Source: Zelonia costaricensis (Eukaryota > Euglenozoa > Kinetoplastea > Trypanosomatida > Trypanosomatidae). Taken from it: 24,804 nucleotides of DNA. The notes beneath the pieces were generated by a model that was not told the origin of the DNA, searched no databases, and was given only the letters and a program-made list of their open reading frames with translations. Location: contig JASAOO010003143.1 of assembly GCA_030849075.1 (NCBI GenBank), forward strand, positions 1 to 24,804. Reading direction: 5' to 3'. This document shows positions 1-8,214 of the stretch, in pieces (position 1 is the stretch's first letter; the number at the start of each line of letters is the position of its first letter). Position numbers and translations under genes: made by a program.

Positions 1-311
1 AGGAGTCAAGTCTCGGACTCGTCCGACTCAAGCGGTGTGGCACGATGGGCTATTGCAAAATGGTGGCACACACAACACACAAAAAAAAAACGGAGTCGAT
101 CGGTGACGCTGAACTCGTGGTGGGTCCTTGTTACACTCTGCGCCCGCTTGGACATCCCCTTCAGCGTCCCACCCTCCCCGTCAAGTGTCGTACGCTCTCC
201 TCCGCTGCCATTCATGCCCACCTCCTCGGGTGCGTTCTCCCTCCCTCCTGCCACCGCACATCGCCCCCCTTCCCCTCCCCTTTCGTCGGCGACGCGGTGC
301 GTACGCCGCTG

Positions 312-359
312 CACACACGCACACGCACACGCACACGCACACGCACACGCACACGCACG
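312..359. repeat. CA-rich hexamer microsatellite (CACACG-type)
   Basis: After a few CA units, the six-base unit ACACGC repeats about seven times without interruption. A looser CA-rich tail continues to about 380. It lies on the + strand upstream of the NMD3 splice acceptor, like other CA tracts in this window. Confidence 0.9.
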
Positions 360-680
360 TACACACACGTGCACACTCACTCACCAAACCCGTATCCACA
401 CGCAGCAAGCACGGCAAAAAGGGACAAATTCACTTGTTCACGGACTGACTGGTGCCTTCTCGGCTGCCGCCGCTCGTTCCCCTCTCCTGCCCCTCCCCCC
501 GCTCCCCGCTCCCTGCGTGCGCGCCCTCGGCAGGTGCCGTTCTTGCACGGACGGCCCTCACAGCTCCCCCACCCCCCACACAAGCACACGTGCGTTTTGC
601 TGCTCCGCTCCTTTGCGAGCTCCATCGCCTCCCTCCCCACCGGACTCACATAAACACCGGTGCACGCAAGGCGCTGCTGA

Positions 681-700
681 CTCTGCTTCCTTCTTCCTAG
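681..700 (+). promoter_or_regulatory. Probable trans-splice acceptor of NMD3
   Basis: A C/T tract from about 681 to 698 ends in AG at 699-700, the first AG after the tract. Spliced-leader addition here would give an 82-nt 5' UTR with no ATG before 783. A second possible AG lies at 737-738 after another pyrimidine-rich stretch. The site is inferred from the general trypanosomatid rule (polypyrimidine tract, then first AG). Confidence 0.6.
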
Positions 701-782
701 CCCTTCCCTCACTATCACCGCTGTCTTGCTTGCTTCAGCGCGTAGCTGCCCTCCCCCCTCTCCCACACTCACCATCATCACA

Positions 783-2474
783 ATGGAGCTCGATCATGAT
801 GACCAGCAGCAGCACCCGGAGCGCAGCATGGTGCCGCAGGTCCAGTGCTGTGTGTGCGGCCTGGTCATTGACAGCAACCCCAGCAACATGTGCCCCAACT
901 GTCTCCGCGCCCACGTCGACATCACGGACGACCTCCAGAAGGAGTACATCCTGATTCACTGCCCCGAGTGCGGCCGCTACCTGCAGCCGCCCAAGTACTG
1001 GGCCCGTGCGGAGCTGGAGAGCCGCGAGCTGCTGACGATGTGCCTGAAGCGCATCAAGGGGCTGAACAGCAGCGCCGGCAGCAACAGCAACGCGAACAAG
1101 GCAAAGCTGATCGACGCGAAGTTCCTGTGGACAGAGCCGCACAGCAAGCGCGTCAAGCTGCGCCTCACGGTGCAGAAGGAGATCTTCAACAACATCATCA
1201 TTCAGCAGTCCTGCGTCATTGAGTACGTCGTGACATGGCAGCAGTGCACCATGTGCCAGAAGGTCGCCACAGGCCAGCCGCAGTGGGACGCGTGTGTGCA
1301 ACTGCGCCAGAAGGTGAACCACAAGAAGACGTTTCTCTTTCTCGAGCAGATCATCCTCAAGAAGCGGCTGCACGAGAACTTCATCCGCATCGAGGGGCAG
1401 CCGGACGGCCTCGACTTCTTCTTCGCCCACAAGAGCCACGCGATGAACTTCTTGGAGTTCCTGAACAAGATGGCCCCGGTCACGCGGCGCGACGCCGTGC
1501 AGCTCGTCTCGCACGACTCGAAGAACAACACGGCGGTGCAGCACTTCACCTTCGCGCTGGACATCGCCCCGCTGTGCCGCGAGGACCTCATCCTCATCCC
1601 ATACAAGGACTATTACCTCAAGTCGCTCGGTGGCATGGGGCCGCTCGTGCTCGTCCACAAGGTGTTCAGCTCCGTCGTCTTCATGGACCCGCGCACGCTG
1701 CGCGCTGGTGAGATCACGGGCACCCTGTACTGGAAGAAGCCGTTCGCGTCGTTGCAGACCTCGCGCGAGCTGGTGGAGTTCTACGTCCTCGAGTGCCAGC
1801 TCATGCCTGTCACCAACGGCACGTATCAGCTCGGCCTCGTGACGGTGTGCCTGTCTGACGAGGTTGGGGCGGGCCGCGAGTGGGTTGTGCAGTCGCACCT
1901 GGGCGGCGTCCTGCACCCGGGCGACCTCGTCAAGGGCTACCTGCTCGAGGGCCGCATCTTCAACAACGAAGACCTCGACGAGAACCGCTACAAGCCGGAG
2001 CAGCTGCAGGACGTCATCCTGGTGCGCAAGCACTTCCCTTCGCAGAAGGCGCGCCGCAACCGCCGCCTGTGGAAGCTCAAGAAGCTGGACATCGTCACGT
2101 CGCAGGGCGAGGCCACCACCATCGGCGGCCCCGCGCGCCGCGCCGGTGGAGCCAACGCTAGCAGCGGCGCCGGCAACGACCTCAATGACGACGAGGGCGA
2201 GTTCGAGGACGAGGTCGAGCGCGACGCGGAGCTGCGCAAGGACATTGCCATCTACCGCATGATGGAGGAGGAGATCGCTGCGCGCCGTGGCCACGTCGAT
2301 GCCGACGAAGACGAGGACGAGAACGAGGTGCCGGAGATCGCGATGGAGGAGATGCTGGACGAGCTGCAGCTGGACGAGCCGGCCGCGGGCGAGGAGAACT
2401 TGATGGCGGATGCGGAGGAGGACGAAGGCAACGAGGATGTTGCGGACATCCGCAAGAAGGTGCGCATCGAGTGA
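783..2474 (+). CDS. NMD3: NMD3, nonsense-mediated decay protein 3 / 60S subunit nuclear export adaptor
   Basis: The 563-residue protein is the adaptor that binds late pre-60S ribosomal subunits and links them to the exportin CRM1. The N-terminus carries the family's two zinc-binding cysteine clusters (C22/C25 with C37/C40, then C60/C63), followed by the conserved GRYLQPP and LESRELL segments. A further CxxC lies near residue 158, before the conserved RQKVNHKKTF block. A basic segment at about 423-434 (RNRRLWKLKK core) matches the conserved NMD3 region that carries nuclear-localisation signals. The C-terminal ~90 residues are strongly acidic and contain a leucine-rich export-signal candidate at 521-530 (hydrophobics M521, M524, L528, L530). 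The start is the first ATG after the splice acceptor; the frame is open upstream but has no earlier ATG. The protein is somewhat longer than the human one because of the acidic tail. Confidence 0.96.
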   Translation: MELDHDDQQQHPERSMVPQVQCCVCGLVIDSNPSNMCPNCLRAHVDITDDLQKEYILIHCPECGRYLQPPKYWARAELESRELLTMCLKRIKGLNSSAGSNSNANKAKLIDAKFLWTEPHSKRVKLRLTVQKEIFNNIIIQQSCVIEYVVTWQQCTMCQKVATGQPQWDACVQLRQKVNHKKTFLFLEQIILKKRLHENFIRIEGQPDGLDFFFAHKSHAMNFLEFLNKMAPVTRRDAVQLVSHDSKNNTAVQHFTFALDIAPLCREDLILIPYKDYYLKSLGGMGPLVLVHKVFSSVVFMDPRTLRAGEITGTLYWKKPFASLQTSRELVEFYVLECQLMPVTNGTYQLGLVTVCLSDEVGAGREWVVQSHLGGVLHPGDLVKGYLLEGRIFNNEDLDENRYKPEQLQDVILVRKHFPSQKARRNRRLWKLKKLDIVTSQGEATTIGGPARRAGGANASSGAGNDLNDDEGEFEDEVERDAELRKDIAIYRMMEEEIAARRGHVDADEDEDENEVPEIAMEEMLDELQLDEPAAGEENLMADAEEDEGNEDVADIRKKVRIE

Positions 2475-2526
2475 CCACTGCAACCCGTTTTCTTTTTTTG
2501 GTTTGTCGGCGCCGCAACGTGCATTC

Positions 2527-2570
2527 GTGTGTCTGTGTGTGTCTGTGCCCGTGTGTGTGTGTGTCTGTGT
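2527..2570. repeat. GT microsatellite in NMD3 3' UTR
   Basis: This is an imperfect (GT)n tract with CT interruptions, beginning about 50 bases after the NMD3 stop codon. In the mRNA it would be a GU-rich element. Confidence 0.85.
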
Positions 2571-2997
2571 ATTTGCCTCGATTAAGCAGCCCGCATCTTG
2601 GCTCCTGTTCAGTTAATGCACTAAGCGTCCATGACGTTAAGAACACAAACCACTGCACATGTACTCCCCCCGCCTCTCTCCTGACCAAACGGAGGAGAAC
2701 AAGAAGTGGGCGATGAGAACCGGAGTGCGTCACGGGAGCCAGCTGTGCGAATGGCCCGAGCGTTGACAGGTTGTCCCACCCTGTAGCGAAGCACATCTGT
2801 GTGTTTTGCGTAGGTATGCTTGCACGCACGCATTCGTGATGCAGCGCAAATTGGTTTGTAGGGTCCTCCGGTAATCGCCTCAAAGGGCCCTGCACGGAGC
2901 GTGCGCATGCGTGTGTGGATGGGCTGTGCGCACCGGGCGTCCACCGATCACGGCATGCGGCTTCTCCATGTGAAACACACGTTTGCACCCTCTGACT

Positions 2998-3086
2998 GCC
3001 CCCCTCCCTCCCTCCCTCCACTCCCGTCCCTGCACCACCATATCACACGCGTGCCCAAACCCACAAACACACACACGCATACACAG
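2998..3086 (+). promoter_or_regulatory. Polypyrimidine tract and probable trans-splice acceptor
   Basis: A tract built of CCCT units (about 2998-3035) is followed by a CA-rich stretch, and the first AG is at 3085-3086. It would give a 149-nt 5' UTR for the gene starting at 3236, with no upstream ATG. A second C/T tract at about 3197-3219 lies close to the start, but no AG follows it before the ATG. Confidence 0.6.
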
Positions 3087-3235
3087 ACCGCAGCGACTGC
3101 GCTGAGCGCCGCCGCCGCACCCCCGCTCGACTCTGACCGCCCGTGTGCGACGCGTGGAGGTGGTGCGCGGTGGAGGGCGGCACATCAGCGGCACCGTCCC
3201 CCTCCCCCCTCTCCCTCTGACCCCACGGGACGGAC

Positions 3236-6200
3236 ATGGCGCACGTTCGCTTTGCACGCGCCTGGCGGCCGCTGCCCAGCGGCGTGCCAGCGCCACACCG
3301 CAGCCTGTGCACCGCTGGCCGTGGCACCGCTCCACCGTGCTCTCGTGCGTCCCTGGCAGAGCGCACGCCGTCGGTCCTCGCTGCCCTCGAAGGCCGCTTG
3401 CCCGTCGCCCCTCTTCTCCCCAACGAGGCCCTCCGCGCTCTTGTGCACATGGTGCCAGCGGACGCGCACCACACCGGTGTCGTGACGCACCTCGTGCACA
3501 CTGTCTCCGGCAACGCCTGCTGCCTCGACCCCACGCTGTGCCTGACGACGATGGAGCGCCTGCTCTCGCCCGAGTTTCCGTCGTGGCTGCACGGGGAGCA
3601 GGGCGACCCCGACACGCATCCCGCCTGCACCGCGTCGGCTGCGGAGGGTGCGGTGCCTGACGTGTCGGTGCTGCTCGCGCTGGCGCCGCTGGGGCGGGTG
3701 CTGTGTCGTTGTGTCGCGGCGCAACTTCGCCTGTGCGTCGGGGCAGCAACACGCAGCAGCAACCACGCGGTCGGCCACTGGTGGCTTCCGGCTCCCCTGC
3801 ACGTGGCTGACACGGAGATCGCGGCTGACGCTCAACACGATTTCCTTCTTCGCGGGGCAGCGGTGCTGCTTGCCTTCACGGCGGAGCCGCAGTACTGCCC
3901 TGAAATCGCGAGCAGCGGCAGCCCCAGCAATCACGACGGCGGCCATCGCACGTGGAGCACATGCGTAGAGGGCGGGGCGCAGTGGCGGCGCGCTGCTGCT
4001 TCTGGCGTCGCGGTGCCGGTCTTGATGTGCCTGTGCGCACCGGGGCCCCTGCAGCATCCGCCGCCGCAAGCTTCTCTGTCGCAACTCGGGCAGCGGTGCT
4101 GGTGGTGGGCCACGCTGCTGTGCCGCGCCGTCCCCTCCGCCCCCAGCCCAGCAGTGCGAGGTGACGCCGCGTGGTCTCTGGTGAGGGCCCTGCACGAGCT
4201 TCGGGATGGCCTGAAGCGGACAGCCGCAGCGCGTGGCAGCCCCGGTGCGCTCTCCGAGGCGGATGTGTGCTCCTGCGTAGAGTTGACAGAGTGGCTCGTC
4301 GTGCACAGCGTGCCTCTCATCCGCGACGGTGCAGGCGAACGTGCTCGCTGCCTTGGCAAGAACAGAGCACCCGCGCGGGCTGGTGTGCCGCCGTGTTCGA
4401 CGTGGACGACGGAGCTGCGACATGCACTGGCGGGGCTTGCTGACTGCCTCGCTGCCCTGCTGGCCACACCCGCGAAGCGCGGAGAGGAGCACCGCAGCCC
4501 GCGAGCAGCAGCGGCAGCGGCAGCACCGTGGTTGGCCTACACGCCTGCGCGGCGCCAACAGCTGCTGCGCGCCGTGGTGTCGGTGGTCTACCGCCTCACG
4601 GTGCAGTGGGTTGCCGCAGCGACCCCGCTCGCCACGGCCAGGGCGGTGACGGTGCTGTGGAGCAGCGGTGCCTTCACGCCTGGCGGCAGCGAAAACGAAG
4701 CGCCGCCCGTGGGCTGCCGAGGCGAGCTTGCCGTGGTGGTGCGTCTGCTCCGACCTCTTCTCCTGTCAGAGGGCCCAGCCGCCCGTGACGCGGTAGCGGC
4801 GGACGACGATGCAGAGGGTGTGTTTGCAGACGAGCAGACGTGGTGCCAGTTGGCATCTGTCGTTGACGTCCTGCGGTGCACGCAGCGCGGTGCGAGTGCG
4901 GCACTCAACACCGCCCCTGTCCCTCTTGACGACGGGCAGCTCTTCTTCCAGCAACTCGAGCAGCGACTCTTGCGCGCTGGGGTGCTGCACGCGCTGCGAA
5001 GCAAGCAGACATCTGCCACCGCCGCAAGGGGCGTGAGTGCGGCGTTTGTCTTGGCGCTGATCAAGTCGTGGCGGCGCTGGCCGGTGACGTGGGCGGCGTC
5101 GCATCACGTGCAGTGGCTGGAGAGCGTTGCGGTGCTGGCAACACCCTACACAAGTCGTGACCTACTCGCCGACCAGGAGGACGAGGGGGCGGAGGCGACG
5201 CCCAGCAGCTGCTGCGGTGACTGCACCGCAACGACGGATGCCGGGGACGATGCCGGTTTCCTACGAGCTGCCGCGTCGCAGCGGCGTCTGACGTCGCTCC
5301 TGTTGGAGGTGTGGCACGACTCCACCGGTGTCGAGCACGACACCGACCCGCTGGACGTGTGTGCAAGCTGGTACGCCTTCACCGCAGCCGAGGCCGTGCC
5401 GCCACCGCGTGGCATGAGCACAGTTGCAGATCGTCGCTCTTCTCGAGCCCCCGCCGCTGGCCAAGCAGCAGCCCGTGAAGCCGCGCTGCGCTCGTGGCTG
5501 GATGCCACCGCCCTCACGGGGGAGCGGCGGCTGGGCCAGCACGGCGCCTCGTGGCTTCTCCGACTACGCGCCATCCCCGACCGCACGCTGCTGAGCACCG
5601 GGGCGCGGCGTTCCGAGTCCCGGCCGCGGCCGTACGGCGAGGCGAAGGCGCGGCGTGCGGAGTACCACCAGCTGAACAGCGGGTGGTACCCGATGTGCCT
5701 GCCAGCGCTTGTGTCGCACCTGGCGTTGCGGCTTCTGGATCACGATCGGCTGACGTCGCCGCAGCACACCCACACCCGTCTCCTCGCCGTCGTGCGTAGT
5801 GCCATGCAGAGGCTGGCGACAGAGGAGCTTGCTGCGTTTCGGCTCTCGCTCATTGTCCGCTTTGTGGAGTGGTGCGAGGCGGCCGGGGTGAGTCGGCGGT
5901 GGTGCGCCTGCGCCGTGACACACGCGCGCGGCTTTGGCGATGCCGCCGACGCCGCTGCAACGGGCCCGCTGCATGCGCTGCGTGACCTTCTCCGCAGTGC
6001 CAGCTGCCGCGCGGCGCTGCCGTGGTGGGTGCTCACGGTGGACGGTCTGCCGGTCACGGGTGGCGTGCGCGGAAAGGTGGATGCGCCGTTGGTGGTGTTC
6101 CTCTGGGAACACACCGAGATTGCTGCGACTGCGTCGGCGACACAGATGCTGGCGTCGAGGTCTGACGACGGCGCTGGTGACGTCGCGCATCCCACCGAGA

Positions 6201-7678
6201 CGTTCGTGGGTGCGGGCCACCTGGACGGGATCTCCCGCTCGACCTCTGCTGTGCAGCCGCTGCTGCCGCTGCACGTCGTGCGCTCTCACCGGGGCAGCGA
6301 CGCGCAGGAAGACGGCGACGACTACGAGAGCACCGGTGAAGCCGACTCGTGGTCCCTCGCGCGGGCTGTGCGTGACTGGTCCACGCGGTATGCGCTCCGC
6401 CTTGCTCTGCTCGACGTGGTCGAGGAGCGGTGGCACCGCACCCAAGCCGCCGCTGCGGCGCGGCAGGAGCCGCTTGTTGCGAGGCGGCTGCACGTGCGAA
6501 GCCTCCCGCCTTTACCGAGTCGTCGCAGCCTGGACGCCGCAGCCGGTGAAGCGCACGTGCTGTACCGCACCGTCACGTCTGGCGCCTCGGGTGCGGTCGA
6601 CTGTGTGTGGAGCAGCGACGCCTACAGGCCGCTGCTCCAGTGGGTGACCACGTCGGCGGCGGAGGTGGTGGAGAGGCTGGCCGCCGAACTGCGTGCCGAC
6701 ACGGCGTCGCATGCGAGTGGACTCAGCGCGAGCTTCTCGAGAGCACTGGAGAGCAGCCACACGACGGCGCGGCACGATCGATGCAGCACCGACCGCATCT
6801 GGAGCGCACTTCGGCACCAACTGTCCCCGGCTCCTGTGGCAACGCCCTCGTCTCAGTTCCGCCGTCCATTCGGTGATGACAGACGCTGGGGCGAGGGCGC
6901 GGCTGTGGGCGGTGACGAGGCGATGGCGCATGTGGATAGCTCTACCGCTGCGGGTGCAACCGCGCAGGTGGAGCGGCTTCTACATCACCTCGGACTTGCC
7001 CCACTCGTGCCTTCGCAAGAGGCACCCACCCCAGTGCTGGCGGGTGCTGACGCCGGAGAGTGCGATGCTCTCCTCGCGTCCCTCCTGCTTTCGCCTGCGC
7101 ACCTGTGCACGTCGCCGCCGGTTTTGAGCTTCGCAGCGGACACGCTGTGGTCCAGGTGCTGGGCCGCGCGTCACGCGTGTCACGGTATCGATGCCGTGGC
7201 TGCGGCTGCTGATCTCGACAAGCTTGTCACGTGGCGTGCCGTGCTTGGCTGCATGGCACGTGTGCACCGCCTCGTGGAGGCGTGGGCGGAGTACCTCAGC
7301 TCGGTGTACGTGCCGGCGCTGGTCGCGGCGTCGCGTGGTGGTGCCCCTCACATCGCAGCGACCGCGTGGCTGGTGGCGACGCCGGTAGAGGCCATGCGCC
7401 ACCAACTGCAGAGCATTGCAGCGGCGAGGTCTGCCCACGGCATCGCGGGCACGGCGGACCCGGTGACGGACGCTCCGTGCCACCCGGTGGGGTTCGCCTC
7501 TCCCTGCGCCTTTACGGCCGAGGCACTCCGCACGTATGAAGTGCTTGTGCGCTGCACCCTTGATGGTGAGCGGCGTGCGCCGCTGGTGTGGCAGCGGTGG
7601 GTGCAGGACATGGCCGCCACCGACCCCCACCTCTGCCTCCCTCGCCGCGTCGACGCCACCCTCTGCGACATCCCGTGA
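3236..7678 (+). CDS. Large hypothetical protein, probably mitochondrial
   Basis: This 1480-residue protein matches no family I recognise. The start is firm: an in-frame TGA lies just upstream (3218-3220) and the ATG is the first after the predicted splice acceptor. The first ~40 residues are rich in Arg, Ala, Pro and Ser and have no acidic residue before about position 42, which fits a mitochondrial import signal. The remainder is Ala/Leu/Arg/Trp-rich, broken by hydrophilic linkers (for example around residues 640-670, 980-1010 and 1150-1250). It looks like a helical-repeat-type protein with loops. I see no transmembrane segment, Walker motif or zinc cluster. Its many Trp-containing helices recall the large lineage-specific proteins of kinetoplastid mitochondrial complexes, but this is only an impression. 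Codon choice is slightly less GC3-biased than in NMD3. Confidence 0.85.
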   Translation: MAHVRFARAWRPLPSGVPAPHRSLCTAGRGTAPPCSRASLAERTPSVLAALEGRLPVAPLLPNEALRALVHMVPADAHHTGVVTHLVHTVSGNACCLDPTLCLTTMERLLSPEFPSWLHGEQGDPDTHPACTASAAEGAVPDVSVLLALAPLGRVLCRCVAAQLRLCVGAATRSSNHAVGHWWLPAPLHVADTEIAADAQHDFLLRGAAVLLAFTAEPQYCPEIASSGSPSNHDGGHRTWSTCVEGGAQWRRAAASGVAVPVLMCLCAPGPLQHPPPQASLSQLGQRCWWWATLLCRAVPSAPSPAVRGDAAWSLVRALHELRDGLKRTAAARGSPGALSEADVCSCVELTEWLVVHSVPLIRDGAGERARCLGKNRAPARAGVPPCSTWTTELRHALAGLADCLAALLATPAKRGEEHRSPRAAAAAAAPWLAYTPARRQQLLRAVVSVVYRLTVQWVAAATPLATARAVTVLWSSGAFTPGGSENEAPPVGCRGELAVVVRLLRPLLLSEGPAARDAVAADDDAEGVFADEQTWCQLASVVDVLRCTQRGASAALNTAPVPLDDGQLFFQQLEQRLLRAGVLHALRSKQTSATAARGVSAAFVLALIKSWRRWPVTWAASHHVQWLESVAVLATPYTSRDLLADQEDEGAEATPSSCCGDCTATTDAGDDAGFLRAAASQRRLTSLLLEVWHDSTGVEHDTDPLDVCASWYAFTAAEAVPPPRGMSTVADRRSSRAPAAGQAAAREAALRSWLDATALTGERRLGQHGASWLLRLRAIPDRTLLSTGARRSESRPRPYGEAKARRAEYHQLNSGWYPMCLPALVSHLALRLLDHDRLTSPQHTHTRLLAVVRSAMQRLATEELAAFRLSLIVRFVEWCEAAGVSRRWCACAVTHARGFGDAADAAATGPLHALRDLLRSASCRAALPWWVLTVDGLPVTGGVRGKVDAPLVVFLWEHTEIAATASATQMLASRSDDGAGDVAHPTETFVGAGHLDGISRSTSAVQPLLPLHVVRSHRGSDAQEDGDDYESTGEADSWSLARAVRDWSTRYALRLALLDVVEERWHRTQAAAAARQEPLVARRLHVRSLPPLPSRRSLDAAAGEAHVLYRTVTSGASGAVDCVWSSDAYRPLLQWVTTSAAEVVERLAAELRADTASHASGLSASFSRALESSHTTARHDRCSTDRIWSALRHQLSPAPVATPSSQFRRPFGDDRRWGEGAAVGGDEAMAHVDSSTAAGATAQVERLLHHLGLAPLVPSQEAPTPVLAGADAGECDALLASLLLSPAHLCTSPPVLSFAADTLWSRCWAARHACHGIDAVAAAADLDKLVTWRAVLGCMARVHRLVEAWAEYLSSVYVPALVAASRGGAPHIAATAWLVATPVEAMRHQLQSIAAARSAHGIAGTADPVTDAPCHPVGFASPCAFTAEALRTYEVLVRCTLDGERRAPLVWQRWVQDMAATDPHLCLPRRVDATLCDIP

Positions 7679-8214
7679 GAGGGCGTGTGATGATGGGCCC
7701 CCCTCCCCCTCCCCAACCAGAATGTTCGACGCGACGGCGCCGACGCCGCTTTTCAGATTACGTCACCTCCCTTCCCCTCTTGCTGCTCTCTACACCGCTG
7801 CCTGTTGTGCTTGTCAGCCACTTCGATACGTGAACCGAGTCCAGCCACATCGCGGCACCGATCCAGGCCCGCCGCCTTCGCCCCGTCCTCCCCTTCCCTC
7901 CCCCCTCCCTCCCTCCAGCTCCCGTTGCGACGCGCTCCCCTACCGCTCCTCTCTTGCCCCCCCCCCCACGCTCACCGCCTTCTTGTCCGCCCCACAGCAC
8001 CTCTCTGCCTGCACGCACCCGTCCGCGTCTACACTGCTGGGACGGCGAAGCGCGAACTCGACCCGACGCGTTCCTTCCCTGCGCTTTCTTCTCACTCGTC
8101 ACAGCAGCCGCCACAACGGCTGGTGTTGCCGCCGTGGCTGCCCTACTGCCAACTCCGCTTTCCAAAGGTCGCGTCAGTCACGCGACTGCCACCAAGCAAG
8201 GGAGGGGGGACCGC
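7679..8214. other. Spacer between the 1480-residue gene and the PH-domain gene
   Basis: This 536-bp spacer is dominated by pyrimidine tracts: about 7867-7916 (CCCT units), a C-run near 7967-7977, and 8071-8100. No CA or GT microsatellite of note and no plausible gene are present. The frame of the next gene is open back through this region but contains no ATG before 8215. Confidence 0.7.
8071..8104 (+). promoter_or_regulatory. Probable trans-splice acceptor of the PH-domain gene
   Basis: A C/T-rich stretch at 8071-8100 is followed by AG at 8103-8104, giving a 110-nt 5' UTR without ATG. Earlier AGs at 7917-7918 and 7996-7997, each after its own pyrimidine tract, are equally reasonable, so the exact site is uncertain. 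Confidence 0.45.

Larger units (their letters stand above)
1..782. other. Upstream flank: 3' region of an unseen gene and NMD3 leader
   Basis: No supported gene lies here. The stretch holds a short A-run near 81-90, several C/T-rich blocks, a CA-based hexamer microsatellite at about 312-359, and the polypyrimidine tract and AG that probably serve as the trans-splice acceptor for NMD3. Reading frames that cross it are low-complexity (His/Thr, Pro/Ser) and have no family resemblance. It is most likely the 3' UTR of a gene outside the window followed by the spacer and the NMD3 5' UTR. Confidence 0.7.
2475..3235. other. Spacer between NMD3 and the 1480-residue gene
   Basis: The 761-bp spacer shows the usual order for this window: a GT-rich tract just after the stop codon (2527-2570), mixed sequence, then a (CCCT)-type pyrimidine tract (about 2998-3035), a CA tract (about 3063-3085) and the acceptor AG. 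No reading frame in it is convincing as a gene. Confidence 0.75.

Noticed and set aside
312..359. CRISPR-like or telomeric repeat
   Set aside because: The unit is a six-base CA-rich microsatellite without spacers, and it is not the TTAGGG-type telomere repeat.
726..782. Upstream start of NMD3 at a TTG codon
   Set aside because: Trypanosomatid genes start at ATG. The conserved NMD3 sequence begins only after 783.
735..2483. A 582-codon open frame antisense to NMD3
   Set aside because: It is a shadow of the strong G/C third-position bias of NMD3, gives a Leu/Arg/Val/His-rich translation without family features, and runs against the gene direction of the whole window.
3185..4558. A 457-codon antisense frame over the start of the 1480-residue gene
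   Set aside because: The translation is Arg/Cys/Ala-rich without pattern. The sense frame is much longer and has proper splice signals.
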